Shown piece after piece: positions 52,474 through 60,991 of a stretch of DNA of 64,000 bases. This DNA is from Leifsonia aquatica H1aii. Lineage in GTDB: Bacteria > Actinomycetota > Actinomycetes > Actinomycetales > Microbacteriaceae. Every line of letters starts with the position of its first letter. The stretch's first letter is position 1. The notes under the pieces were generated by a model, which was not told the origin of the DNA, made no database searches, and saw only the letters and a list, made by a program, of their open reading frames with translations. The stretch spans positions 62,001 through 126,000 of the forward strand of contig NZ_AYMR01000007.1 in NCBI RefSeq assembly GCF_000633535.1, written 5' to 3'. The position numbers were made by a program, and so were the translations under genes.

Positions 52474-52692
52474 TCATGACTCGGGGTACTGGAAGACGTC
52501 GTCGAGCGGGACCCCGAAGACCCGCGCGATCTGGAAAGCCAGCTCGAGCGACGGCGAGTAGCGGCCCTGCTCGATGGCGATGACGGTCTGCCGCGTGACG
52601 CCGATCCGGTCGGCGAGGGCGGCCTGGGTCATCTCGTCCGCCGCGAAGCGCAGCACGCGGATGCGGTTGGTCACACGCGTGGGCTTCACCAT
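52474..52692 (-). CDS. Small XRE-family repressor
   Basis: A 72-residue helix-turn-helix protein: M-T-Q-A-A-L-A-D-R-I-G-V-T-R-Q-T-V-I-A-I-E-Q-G-R-Y-S-P-S, then a short C-terminal helix with D-D-V-F-Q-Y, as in small YozG/HipB-like repressors. Its ATG overlaps the end of the membrane-protein gene, so the two are coupled, an arrangement common for a regulator paired with a membrane sensor or effector. The palindrome at 53156 in the operon promoter is its probable operator. Confidence 0.88.
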   Translation of the reverse strand: MVKPTRVTNRIRVLRFAADEMTQAALADRIGVTRQTVIAIEQGRYSPSLELAFQIARVFGVPLDDVFQYPES

Positions 52693-53099
52693 GCGGGCAG
52701 CCCCGTCCGGTAGGCGACGAGGGAGGCGGCGGACCCGACGACCGCGGAGAGCACGAAGCCGAGGTAGACGGCGTTCGCGATCCAGAACCACGGGGCCTCC
52801 AGGAGCGCCAGCACCAGGGCGGCGACGGCGCCGAGCACGACGAACGCCTGTCCGACGCGATCCCCGAACGCCTTGACCTCGCGGTCGCGCTGGTCCCGCT
52901 CCCTCGACTCCCGCGGGCGGGCGATCGAGAGGCCGATGCGCGCCAGGATGTTGACGACGATCGCGCCGCCCACCGTCCAGAGGAGCAGTGCTCCGTACGG
53001 GCCCGCTCCGAACGCCGCCAGCAGCACCACGTACGTTCCGTACCCGAGCACGGCCGTGGTGAGGAACACCCACGCGTTCTTCTCGTCGAAGGACATCAT
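52686..53099 (-). CDS. Four-helix membrane protein coupled to an XRE regulator
   Basis: A 137-residue protein with four hydrophobic helices (about 11-30, 35-56, 84-104, 108-130) and a charged loop R-P-R-E-S-R-E-R-D-Q-R-D between the pairs. This resembles DUF2178-type membrane proteins that are commonly encoded with small XRE regulators, but no function is known. gaggtgg lies before the double ATG (53099/53096). First gene of the operon. Confidence 0.75.
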   Translation of the reverse strand: MMSFDEKNAWVFLTTAVLGYGTYVVLLAAFGAGPYGALLLWTVGGAIVVNILARIGLSIARPRESRERDQRDREVKAFGDRVGQAFVVLGAVAALVLALLEAPWFWIANAVYLGFVLSAVVGSAASLVAYRTGLPAW

Positions 53100-53132
53100 C
53101 CACCTCGCATGTCAACAAAACTAGACATCCCC

Positions 53133-53173
53133 AAGCTACCCACCCCTCCCCTCCATGTCAAGAATTCTTGACA
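53133..53173 (-). promoter_or_regulatory. Operator-promoter of the membrane protein/XRE/oxidoreductase operon
   Basis: A perfect 18-bp palindrome TGTCAAGAATTCTTGACA (53156-53173) whose minus-strand end is the -35 TTGACA, followed by exactly 17 bases and TAGCTT. This is a near-consensus promoter with its -35 inside the operator, so the XRE protein of the operon probably represses itself. A further TTGACA lies nearer the gene (about 53108-53115). Confidence 0.8.
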
Positions 53174-53187
53174 CCCATAGTTCTCAA

Positions 53188-53249
53188 ACCGCCGAGTACG
53201 CAGAAAGTGGGGCCCGAATCGCCGAGTACGCAGAGAATTCGTGGACTCG
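53188..53249 (-). repeat. Dispersed 62-bp element, copy 2
   Basis: Second copy of the element at 51440, with eight mismatches over 62 bases. It lies 5 bases after the stop of the CHY zinc-finger gene, the same relative place as copy 1: just 3' of the end of a minus-strand operon. Confidence 0.75.
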
Positions 53250-53253
53250 GCCG

Positions 53254-53619
53254 TCAGGCGAAGTAGAGGGAGCGGTGGAGTTTGCAGCCGGGGTTGAAGG
53301 GGGCGCGGCAGGCGAGGCAGGAGTCGACGGCCAGGTACGCGCCCACGGTCAGCTCGGCGCCGCAGACGCCGCAGAGCACGGCGCGCTCGTCGTCGGAGCC
53401 GGCGGGCCACGGTCGCGCGGGATGGTCGGCCGTCTCCGCGTGGCACAGGTGGCACGGGTAGTACTCGCCGCAGCACGCGAATCGGATCGCGATCACGTCG
53501 AGCGCGGTGCGGTAGTGGATGCACCGGGTCTGGTCGTCCACGGTCGGACCGAGGACACGCGGCCGACCCCGGCCGGCGGACCTTGCCTCCCCGCCGCCCA
53601 CCGCCTCCCCGCCGCTCAC
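53254..53619 (-). CDS. CHY-type zinc-finger protein in the biotin operon
   Basis: A 121-residue protein with the CHY zinc-finger series: C-I-H-Y, F-A-C-C-G-E-Y-Y-P-C-H-L-C-H, C-G-V-C-G, C-L-A-C and H-R-S-L-Y-F, that is at least eight Cys and several His for three zinc sites. Members include yeast Hot13 of mitochondrial redox assembly; the bacterial function is unknown. The GTG overlaps the bioN stop (GTGA), making it the last gene of the six-gene operon. The N-terminal 25 residues are low-complexity Gly/Arg. Confidence 0.88.
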   Translation of the reverse strand: MSGGEAVGGGEARSAGRGRPRVLGPTVDDQTRCIHYRTALDVIAIRFACCGEYYPCHLCHAETADHPARPWPAGSDDERAVLCGVCGAELTVGAYLAVDSCLACRAPFNPGCKLHRSLYFA

Positions 53620-54212
53620 CGCACGCCCCGCGCGGTCAGCGCGTCACCGAGCTGGTCGGCGTGCTTGAGCGCGACGACGAGGAACGGCACCGCGAACAGG
53701 CGGAGGCTCGCCCGCCCGCCGCGGGCGCGCTGGGCCTCGCGCACATCGTGGGCGAGGCGGGCGAGGACCGGGAGCGTGCTGAGGGTGACCGTCAGCAGCA
53801 GGGCCGCCCGCTGCGGGTCGAGGCGCAGGCGGGCGAGGGGGGCGAGGCCGCGCTCGATGGCGTCGAGCAGGGCGGTGACCCGGGTGGTCAGCACCAGCAG
53901 GGACGCAAGTACGACCGCGGCCGTCACGCGCGCGGTGTTCGCCACGGCGGGTTCCACCCCGAGGAAGATCAGCTGCCCGACGATCGTCATGACGACCACC
54001 CAGCGCACCGCGACGACCTGCCGGCCCAGCTCCGGGAGGCCGAGCCCCGCCACGAGGTAGGCGACCACGCACACCGCGCTCGCCGCCGCGGCCGTCCACC
54101 ACACCGACGGCAGCAGGGAGACCGCCAGCACGAGCGCCAGCAGCACCAGTGCCTTCGGCCCGGCGGGCATGCGGTGCAGGAGGCCGTCGCCGGGCCGGTA
54201 GAGCGTCACCAT
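53616..54212 (-). CDS. bioN: Biotin ECF transporter T-component
   Basis: A 198-residue EcfT protein, the membrane coupling subunit between BioY and the ATPase. Five or so helices, and both EcfT signature A-R-G motifs: Q-R-A-R-G-G-R and L-T-A-R-G-V-R near the C-terminus. ATG overlaps the bioM stop by several bases. With bioM and bioY in the same operon this forms a complete biotin transporter. Confidence 0.93.
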   Translation of the reverse strand: MVTLYRPGDGLLHRMPAGPKALVLLALVLAVSLLPSVWWTAAAASAVCVVAYLVAGLGLPELGRQVVAVRWVVVMTIVGQLIFLGVEPAVANTARVTAAVVLASLLVLTTRVTALLDAIERGLAPLARLRLDPQRAALLLTVTLSTLPVLARLAHDVREAQRARGGRASLRLFAVPFLVVALKHADQLGDALTARGVR

Positions 54213-54891
54213 CGGATGCTCGCCTCGTACTCGGCCACGACCTCGGCGGGCGTCCCGACGCCGGCGATGCGGCCGTCCGCGAACAGCACGGCGGCGTCGC
54301 AGCGCTCCGCGAGGGCGAGGTCGTGCGTGACGAGCACCAGCCGGTGGCCGTGCTCCTCCGCGAACAGATGGTCGGCGACCCGGCGGGCATTGCGGGCGTC
54401 CAGGTAGGCGGTCGGCTCGTCGGCGATCACCAGGCCGGGGGTGCGGATGAACGCGCCGCAGAGGGCGAGCAACTGCTTCTGACCGCCGGAGAGGTCGTGC
54501 GACGAGTGCTCGGCGAGTGCGGTCAGTCCGAACCGGTCGAGCGCGCGCACGACCCGCTCGGCGGCCTCTGCGCGCGGCAGCTTCTGCGCGCGCAGCGAGA
54601 AGGCGACGTCCTCGGCGACGGTCGGCAGCACGATCTGGGCGTCCGGGTTGCTGAACACCACGGCGACACGTCGGCGCAGGTCGGCCGCCTGCGCGACCGG
54701 GTCGAGGCCGAGCACGCTCACCGATCCGGCTGTCGGGGGAGTGAGTCCGCCGAGGAGCCGGGCGAAGGTGGACTTGCCGGAGCCGTTCTCGCCGATCACC
54801 GCGATGGTGCGGGCGTCCAGGTCGAGTGTGACGTCGTGCAGGATGTCGGCGTCGCCGAGCCGGACCGAGACCGCGTCGAGCCGGATGCCGG

Positions 54892-54895
<4 letters not shown>
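54206..54895 (-). CDS. bioM: Biotin ECF transporter ATPase
   Basis: A 229-residue ABC ATPase: Walker A G-E-N-G-S-G-K-S-T, Q-loop N-P-D-A-Q-I-V-L-P-T, signature L-S-G-G-Q-K-Q, Walker B L-V-I-A-D-E-P-T-A and switch H in L-V-T-H-D. One ATPase gene is present, so a homodimer drives uptake with BioN and BioY, as in Rhizobium and actinobacterial BioMNY. ATG overlaps the thiolase stop (ATGA). Confidence 0.95.
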
Positions 54896-56053
<1,158 letters not shown>

Positions 56054-56061
<8 letters not shown>

Positions 56062-57262
56062 GACGGTCCACCTCCCCGGCGATGGCGCGGCGGGCGGTCT
56101 CGGCGCGCGCGGGCTTGCCCGAGGAGGTGCGCGGCAGCGACGCCGTGAACCACTGCCGCGGTCGATGGGCGGGGGCGAGCTGGTCCTGCGCGGCCGCGCG
56201 CAGCTCGCCGAGGCGGGGAGCGTGGTCCTCCTCGGGCTCGATCACGGCGGCGACGAGCGCGCCGACCCGCTCGCGCGGCAGAGCGAACACGACGGCGTCA
56301 CGGACGCCGGGAACGGTGCGCAGCACGGCCTCCACCTCCTCGGGGACCACGGTCGCCGACGCGCTCAGGATAGCGTCGTCGGCACGTCCGAGCAGTCGCA
56401 GCCGCCCGTCCACGAGCTCGGCGCGGTCGCCGACGGTCAGCCAGTCCCCGTCGCGGCGCAGTGGCCCGGCGACCGTGGCGGCAGGGTCGCCGCTCAGATA
56501 ACCGAGCGCACCGTACGGTGTCCGCACCCAGAGCTCGCCGTCGCGGATGCGCACCTCGACCCCGGGGAAGGCCCGCAGGCCGTCTCCGGTGTCGATCGCC
56601 ACGAAGGACAGCTCGGCGGCTCCGTAGTAGGAGGTGACGCGGATCCCGGCGCTCTCCGCGCGTGCACGCAGAGCGGGATCGAGGTGCGATCCGCCGACGA
56701 GTGCGGCGCGGAGGTGCGGAGGCGCCCCGGCATCCAGCATGGCGCGGAGCGCGTGCGGCGTGCCGTGGAAGCAGGTCGCCGCCGCGGCCTCGCCGCTGGT
56801 GAGAACGTGCTCACGGGGGAGGAGGGGGCGCGGGCCGCCGTCAAGGGCGTGGGCGAGGGAGAACAACGTCAAGGAAGACGCCGGAGGTGCGGGCAGTGCG
56901 ACGGCATCCGCTGTGGCGGTGCCGTCCGCGCCGGTTCCCAGCAGGTCGGCGATCGCGGCGAACGAGTCGGCCCACGAGGCGGCCGTGCGCTGCACGATGC
57001 GCGGAGTCCCGGCGCTGCCGGAGGTGAGCGTCGCCCAAGCCGCGTCGGGATGCGGCGTCGATGTCGCGACGGCCTCGAGCAGCGCCCGCCAGTGAGGCTC
57101 CGGGGTGCGGTCGTCGCCCACGAGCGGGATGTCGCCCCGGGCGCGGATCGCGCGCACCTCGTCGAACAGGGTGCGCGCCGGACCCCGCAGCGGGACGACC
57201 CGGCGGCCGGCGGCGGAACCGGTCGCGGGGTCCGCCGCGGGGTGAGCGCGGTCGTCCGTCAC
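56054..57262 (-). CDS. Short AMP-forming acyl-CoA ligase (YhfT/MenE-like)
   Basis: A 402-residue ANL-family ligase that activates a carboxylic acid to an acyl-adenylate and then a thioester. P-loop T-L-T-S-G-S-A-G-T-P-R, A5 motif Y-Y-G-A-A-E-L-S, hinge V-G-D...L-L-G-R-A-D-D-A-I-L-S, V-P-E-E-V-E, and the adenylation Lys in T-S-S-G-K-P-A-R. All key residues are present, so it should be active. It is about 100 residues shorter at the N-terminus than fatty-acid ligases. GTG overlaps the bioY stop (GTGA). Placement between bioY and a thiolase mirrors yhfU-yhfT-yhfS of Bacillus; substrate not known (pimelate or a fatty acid are guesses). Confidence 0.88.
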
Positions 57263-57981
57263 GGGGTCGGCTCGAGCGAGGTCTCCGTCGCAGGAGTCGC
57301 GGGACCGGCGGGAGCTGCGGGACCGGCGGGAGTCGCGGGACCGGCGGGAGCGGAGGGCGCGACCGCCCGGTCCGACCTCCACGTGCGCCGGAACGCGCGC
57401 GGGTACGCCCGCACCAGTGTGGTGACGATGATCGTCGCGAGTGCGGCCTTCACCAGGTCGCCCGGGACGAACACCAGGCTCGTGAGGGCGGTCTCCGCGA
57501 GAGGCAGGCGGGTCACGAGGCTCTGCACAGGGATGCCGACCGCGTAGATGACGAGGATGCCGCCGACGATCGTCCCGAGCAGGGTGCGCCACCACACCGG
57601 CTTGCGACCGGCCGCGTGGACGATCAGGCCGATCACCAGGGCGCCGACGATCCAGCCGAGCGCGTATCCCGCAGACGGGCCGAGGAAGACCCCGATCCCG
57701 CCGCGTCCGCCGGCGAGCAGCGGCAGTCCCGCGGCGACGAGCGCGAGCAGCACCGCCATCGAGAGCGCACCGAGCCACGGGCCCAGGATGGCGCCTGCCA
57801 GCATCACGCCCAGTGTCTGCGCGGTGATCGGCACTCCGGCGAAGAGGGTGAACCCGCCGGGCAGTCCGAGCACGGCCACGATCGCGGCGAAGACCGCGAC
57901 GCGCGCGAGGTCCGTCGCATCGAGGCGGCGGGTGCGGCGCGCGACGGGACCGCCGGGGGTGGAGACGGGGGAGTTGGTCAT
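57259..57981 (-). CDS. bioY: Biotin ECF transporter substrate-binding subunit
   Basis: A 240-residue S-component with six membrane helices that binds biotin. Typical sequence: V-P-I-T-A-Q-T-L-G-V-M-L-A-G-A-I-L-G, F-L-G-P-S-A-G-Y-A-L-G-W, V-F-V-P-G-D-L-V-K-A. The C-terminus is a Pro/Ala-rich tail of P-A-G-P-A-T repeats not needed by the family. First gene of the six-gene operon; gaggaa precedes the ATG. Expression is probably shut by BioQ at the twin operators upstream when biotin is plentiful. Confidence 0.95.
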   Translation of the reverse strand: MTNSPVSTPGGPVARRTRRLDATDLARVAVFAAIVAVLGLPGGFTLFAGVPITAQTLGVMLAGAILGPWLGALSMAVLLALVAAGLPLLAGGRGGIGVFLGPSAGYALGWIVGALVIGLIVHAAGRKPVWWRTLLGTIVGGILVIYAVGIPVQSLVTRLPLAETALTSLVFVPGDLVKAALATIIVTTLVRAYPRAFRRTWRSDRAVAPSAPAGPATPAGPAAPAGPATPATETSLEPTP

Positions 57982-57997
57982 GATCGGATTCCTCACC

Positions 57998-58032
57998 TGA
58001 ACACTGTTCACCTGAACAGCGTTCACTATAGT
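57998..58032. promoter_or_regulatory. Twin BioQ operators and overlapping divergent -10 boxes
   Basis: TGAACactGTTCA (57998-58010) and TGAACagcGTTCA (58013-58025), 15 bases apart, fit the TGAAC-N3-GTTAC-like BioQ consensus known from Corynebacterium. Next to them ACTATAGT (58025-58032) gives TATAGT on both strands: the plus-strand hexamer lies 6 bases before the bioQ GTG (leaderless), the minus-strand one serves bioY. Confidence 0.85.
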
Positions 58033-58038
58033 GGGATC

Positions 58039-58683
58039 GTGACGGGAATCGAAAGCGGACGCAGGCACACGCGCGACGACGTGGCGCGCACGGCGCTGCG
58101 CATCCTGGACGACCACGGCCTGCCCGACCTCACGATGCGCCGCCTCGCTGCCGCCCTCGAGGTGCAGCCGAGTGCGCTCTACTGGCACTTCCCGAACAAG
58201 CAGTCGCTGCTCGCCGACCTGTCCGACCGGATCGTCGCCGGTCCCGCCGGGGTCGTGACGGTGTCGGAGACCGAGTGGACGGACGGGGTCCGTGCGGAGG
58301 CCGCCGCCCTCCGCGACGCCCTCCTCGCCTATCGTGACGGTGCCGAGGTCGTCGCCAGCACCCTCGCGCTCGGTCTCGGCTCGCGCGGCGCCCTGGACCG
58401 CCTGGAGGCCGCGGTCATCCGCGGCGGCTTCGACCCGGAGACCGTACGGCGCGCCGCGACGGCGCTGCTCCACTTCGTGCTCGGCCACGTCTCGCACGAG
58501 CAGCAGCGCCTGCAGTACGACAGTCTCGGGGTGCTGGCGGAACCGGCGGATCCCGCGGCGGCAGCCGAACCCGGCTCGCGTGCCGCGGACGATCCCGCGG
58601 CGGATTTCGCCTTCGGCGTCGGCCTGCTCGTCGGCGGCCTGGAGCAGTTGCGCGCTGCGGAGGTCAGTCGCCGCCGAACGTGA
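58039..58683 (+). CDS. bioQ: TetR-family biotin repressor
   Basis: A 214-residue TetR regulator with helix-turn-helix L-P-D-L-T-M-R-R-L-A-A-A-L-E-V-Q-P-S-A-L-Y-W-H-F and a TetR_C-type domain. BioQ is the biotin-responsive repressor of actinobacteria; the match here rests on its divergence from bioY and on the two TGAAC-N3-GTTCA palindromes in between. GTG at 58039 is fixed by the leaderless -10. Its 3' end overlaps the convergent DUF3566 gene by 20 bases. Which signal it senses in this strain is not shown. Confidence 0.9.
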   Translation: MTGIESGRRHTRDDVARTALRILDDHGLPDLTMRRLAAALEVQPSALYWHFPNKQSLLADLSDRIVAGPAGVVTVSETEWTDGVRAEAAALRDALLAYRDGAEVVASTLALGLGSRGALDRLEAAVIRGGFDPETVRRAATALLHFVLGHVSHEQQRLQYDSLGVLAEPADPAAAAEPGSRAADDPAADFAFGVGLLVGGLEQLRAAEVSRRRT

Positions 58684-59041
58684 CCTTCCACCCGCCGACC
58701 ACGGTGGTCGCGAGGTTGAACAGTGCGGCGACGATCGCGCCGAGCGCGGAGACCACGATCAGCTCGAGCAGCGCCACCACCAGGGTGAAGGTCATGAAGT
58801 TCGGGAACGTGAGTCCCGAGACGAGCTGGGCGCCCTGTGCGCCGGCCACACTCTCCAGGAAGTCATGGGCCGCACCGACGGCGCCGAACTTGTCGAGCGC
58901 GGCCCAGAGCAGCAGGGCCAGCACGACGATGATGGCCGCGATGATCAGACTGACGAGGAACGAGATCTTCAGCGCCGACCAGAAATCGATGTAGACCAGG
59001 CGCATGACGGCGCGCTTCGACTGCTTCGTGCGTGCCGACAT
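58664..59041 (-). CDS. DUF3566 membrane protein
   Basis: A 125-residue protein with two membrane helices (about 20-45 and 75-108) and the family start R-A-V-M-R-L-V-Y-I-D-F-W-S-A-L-K-I-S-F. In most actinobacteria this family sits after gyrA; here it is elsewhere, so this may be a second copy or a moved gene. ATG at 59041 is chosen for the ggagg site 9 bases upstream. Function unknown. Confidence 0.9.
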   Translation of the reverse strand: MSARTKQSKRAVMRLVYIDFWSALKISFLVSLIIAAIIVVLALLLWAALDKFGAVGAAHDFLESVAGAQGAQLVSGLTFPNFMTFTLVVALLELIVVSALGAIVAALFNLATTVVGGWKVTFGGD

Positions 59042-59239
59042 CCCGGACACCTCCCCGTACTGCTGCCGACGCGCAACGCGAGCCGGTCCCCACGGGTCAG
59101 TCTAACCGTCGCGCCGAGCCGGGGCGCGCTGGTCGCCCGTGTGGTCGGCGGCGGCGCACCGGCGCCGTGACCCCTCGTCAGGGCCGGAACCGGGGGCGTA
59201 GCGTGGAGGCATCGCCCGCCGAACGTGAGGAGCCCCGTC

Positions 59240-60973
59240 ATGCCGACCGTCGCCGACACCATCGTGGAGATCATCCGGGACGCGGGGGTGAAGCGCGTCT
59301 ACGGCATCCCGGGCGACTCCCTCAACGGCTTCACCGACGCGCTCCGCCGGTCCGGTGATGTGGCGTGGGAGCACGTGCGGCATGAGGAGGCGGCCGCGTT
59401 CGCTGCGGCGGCCGAGGCGGCGCTCACCGGCGAACTGGCGGTCTGCGCCGGCAGTTGCGGGCCGGGCAATCTGCACCTCATCAACGGTCTCTTCGACGCG
59501 AACCGCAGCCGGGTCCCGGTGCTCGCGATCGCGGCGCAGATCCCCGGCCCCGAGATCGGGAGCACCTACTTCCAGGAGACGCACCCGCAGGACATGTTCC
59601 GCGAGGCGGCGGTCTACACCGAGCTCGTGTCCATCCCCGAGCAGCTGCCGCGCGTGCTCGAGATCGCCATGCGCACGGCGGTGGAGCGTCGCGGCGTCGC
59701 GGTCGTCGTGGTCCCCGGCGAGATCTTCCTGAAGGAGAGCGCGGGCCGTCGCAAGTCGGCGCCCATCCTCTACTCGCCGCGGGTCACCCGCCCGACGGAC
59801 GGGGAGCTGCGCGCCGCCGCCGACATCCTGAACGGGGCGAAGAAGGTCACCATCCTGGCCGGCGCCGGCGTCGAGGGCGGCCATCCCGAGCTGATCCGCC
59901 TGGCGGGCGCCCTCAAGGCCCCCGTGGTGCACGCGCTGCGCGGCAAGGAGTTCATCGAGTACGACAACCCGTACGACGTCGGCATGACCGGGCTGCTCGG
60001 CTTCTCGTCCGGCTACCGGGCGATGGAGTCGTGCGACGCCCTGCTGATGCTCGGCACCGACTTCCCCTACCAGCAGTTCTACCCGTCGAAGGCGACGATC
60101 ATCCAGGTGGACCTCCGCGGCGAGAACCTCGGCCGCCGCACCCCCGTCGACCTCGGCCTGGTCGGCAGCGTCAAGGACACCGCGGAGGCCCTGCTCCCGC
60201 TGCTGAAGGAGCGCACCGACACCAAGCACCTCGACTCCTCGACCGCGCACTACGCCAAGGCTCGCAAGAGCCTCGACGAGCTGGCGGTCAACGACCGCAA
60301 CCGCACGCCCATCCACCCTCAATACGTCGCCCGCCTGATCAGCGAGCTGGCCACCGACGACGCCGTCTTCATCCCCGACGTCGGCTCGCCCGTCGTGTGG
60401 GCAGCCCGCTACCTGCGGATGAACGGCAGGCGGCGGCTCATCGGCTCGTTCTCGCACGGCTCGATGGCCAACGCCCTCCCGCACGCGATCGGTGCGCAGG
60501 CCGCGTTCCCCGACCGGCAGGTGGTCGCGCTCGCCGGGGACGGCGGTCTCGCGATGCTCCTCGGCGAGCTGCTGACGCTGCGCCAGAACAGGCTCCCGGT
60601 CAAGATCGTCGTCTTCAACAACTCCTCCCTCAACTTCGTCGAGGTGGAGATGAAGGCGGCCGGCTTCGTCACCTTCGGCACCGGTCTCGACAACCCCGAC
60701 TTCGCCCAGGTGGCGCAGGCGATCGGCCTGCACGGTCAGCGGGTGGAGAAGCCCGACGAGCTGGAGAGCGCCCTGCGCACCGCGTTCGCGCACGACGGGC
60801 CCGCCCTGGTCGACGTGGTGACCGCCCGCCAGGAGCTCAGCATTCCGCCCGCGATCACTGCCGAGCAGGTGAAGGGGTTCACGCTCTACGCGCTGCGCAC
60901 CATCATGTCGGGTCGCGGGGACGAGCTGGTCGACCTCGCCGACACCAACATCTTCCGGCGGCTGTTCGACTGA
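59240..60973 (+). CDS. poxB: Pyruvate:quinone oxidoreductase (pyruvate dehydrogenase, quinone)
   Basis: A 577-residue TPP- and FAD-dependent enzyme converting pyruvate to acetate and CO2 and passing electrons to quinone at the membrane. N-terminal Y-G-I-P-G-D-S-L-N-G-F and E-E-A-A-A-F-A-A-A-A-E-A (TPP-activating Glu), central FAD domain, C-terminal TPP site G-D-G-G-L-A-M-L-L-G...N-N. ATG at 59240 is supported by gaggag 7 bases before; a TAGCGT -10 lies at 59199-59204. Closely related acetolactate synthases differ in the central region; PoxB is favoured by the G-P-G-N-L-H-L-I-N-G segment. Confidence 0.9.
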   Translation: MPTVADTIVEIIRDAGVKRVYGIPGDSLNGFTDALRRSGDVAWEHVRHEEAAAFAAAAEAALTGELAVCAGSCGPGNLHLINGLFDANRSRVPVLAIAAQIPGPEIGSTYFQETHPQDMFREAAVYTELVSIPEQLPRVLEIAMRTAVERRGVAVVVVPGEIFLKESAGRRKSAPILYSPRVTRPTDGELRAAADILNGAKKVTILAGAGVEGGHPELIRLAGALKAPVVHALRGKEFIEYDNPYDVGMTGLLGFSSGYRAMESCDALLMLGTDFPYQQFYPSKATIIQVDLRGENLGRRTPVDLGLVGSVKDTAEALLPLLKERTDTKHLDSSTAHYAKARKSLDELAVNDRNRTPIHPQYVARLISELATDDAVFIPDVGSPVVWAARYLRMNGRRRLIGSFSHGSMANALPHAIGAQAAFPDRQVVALAGDGGLAMLLGELLTLRQNRLPVKIVVFNNSSLNFVEVEMKAAGFVTFGTGLDNPDFAQVAQAIGLHGQRVEKPDELESALRTAFAHDGPALVDVVTARQELSIPPAITAEQVKGFTLYALRTIMSGRGDELVDLADTNIFRRLFD

Positions 60974-60991
60974 CGGGCGGCCGCGGCTCGC

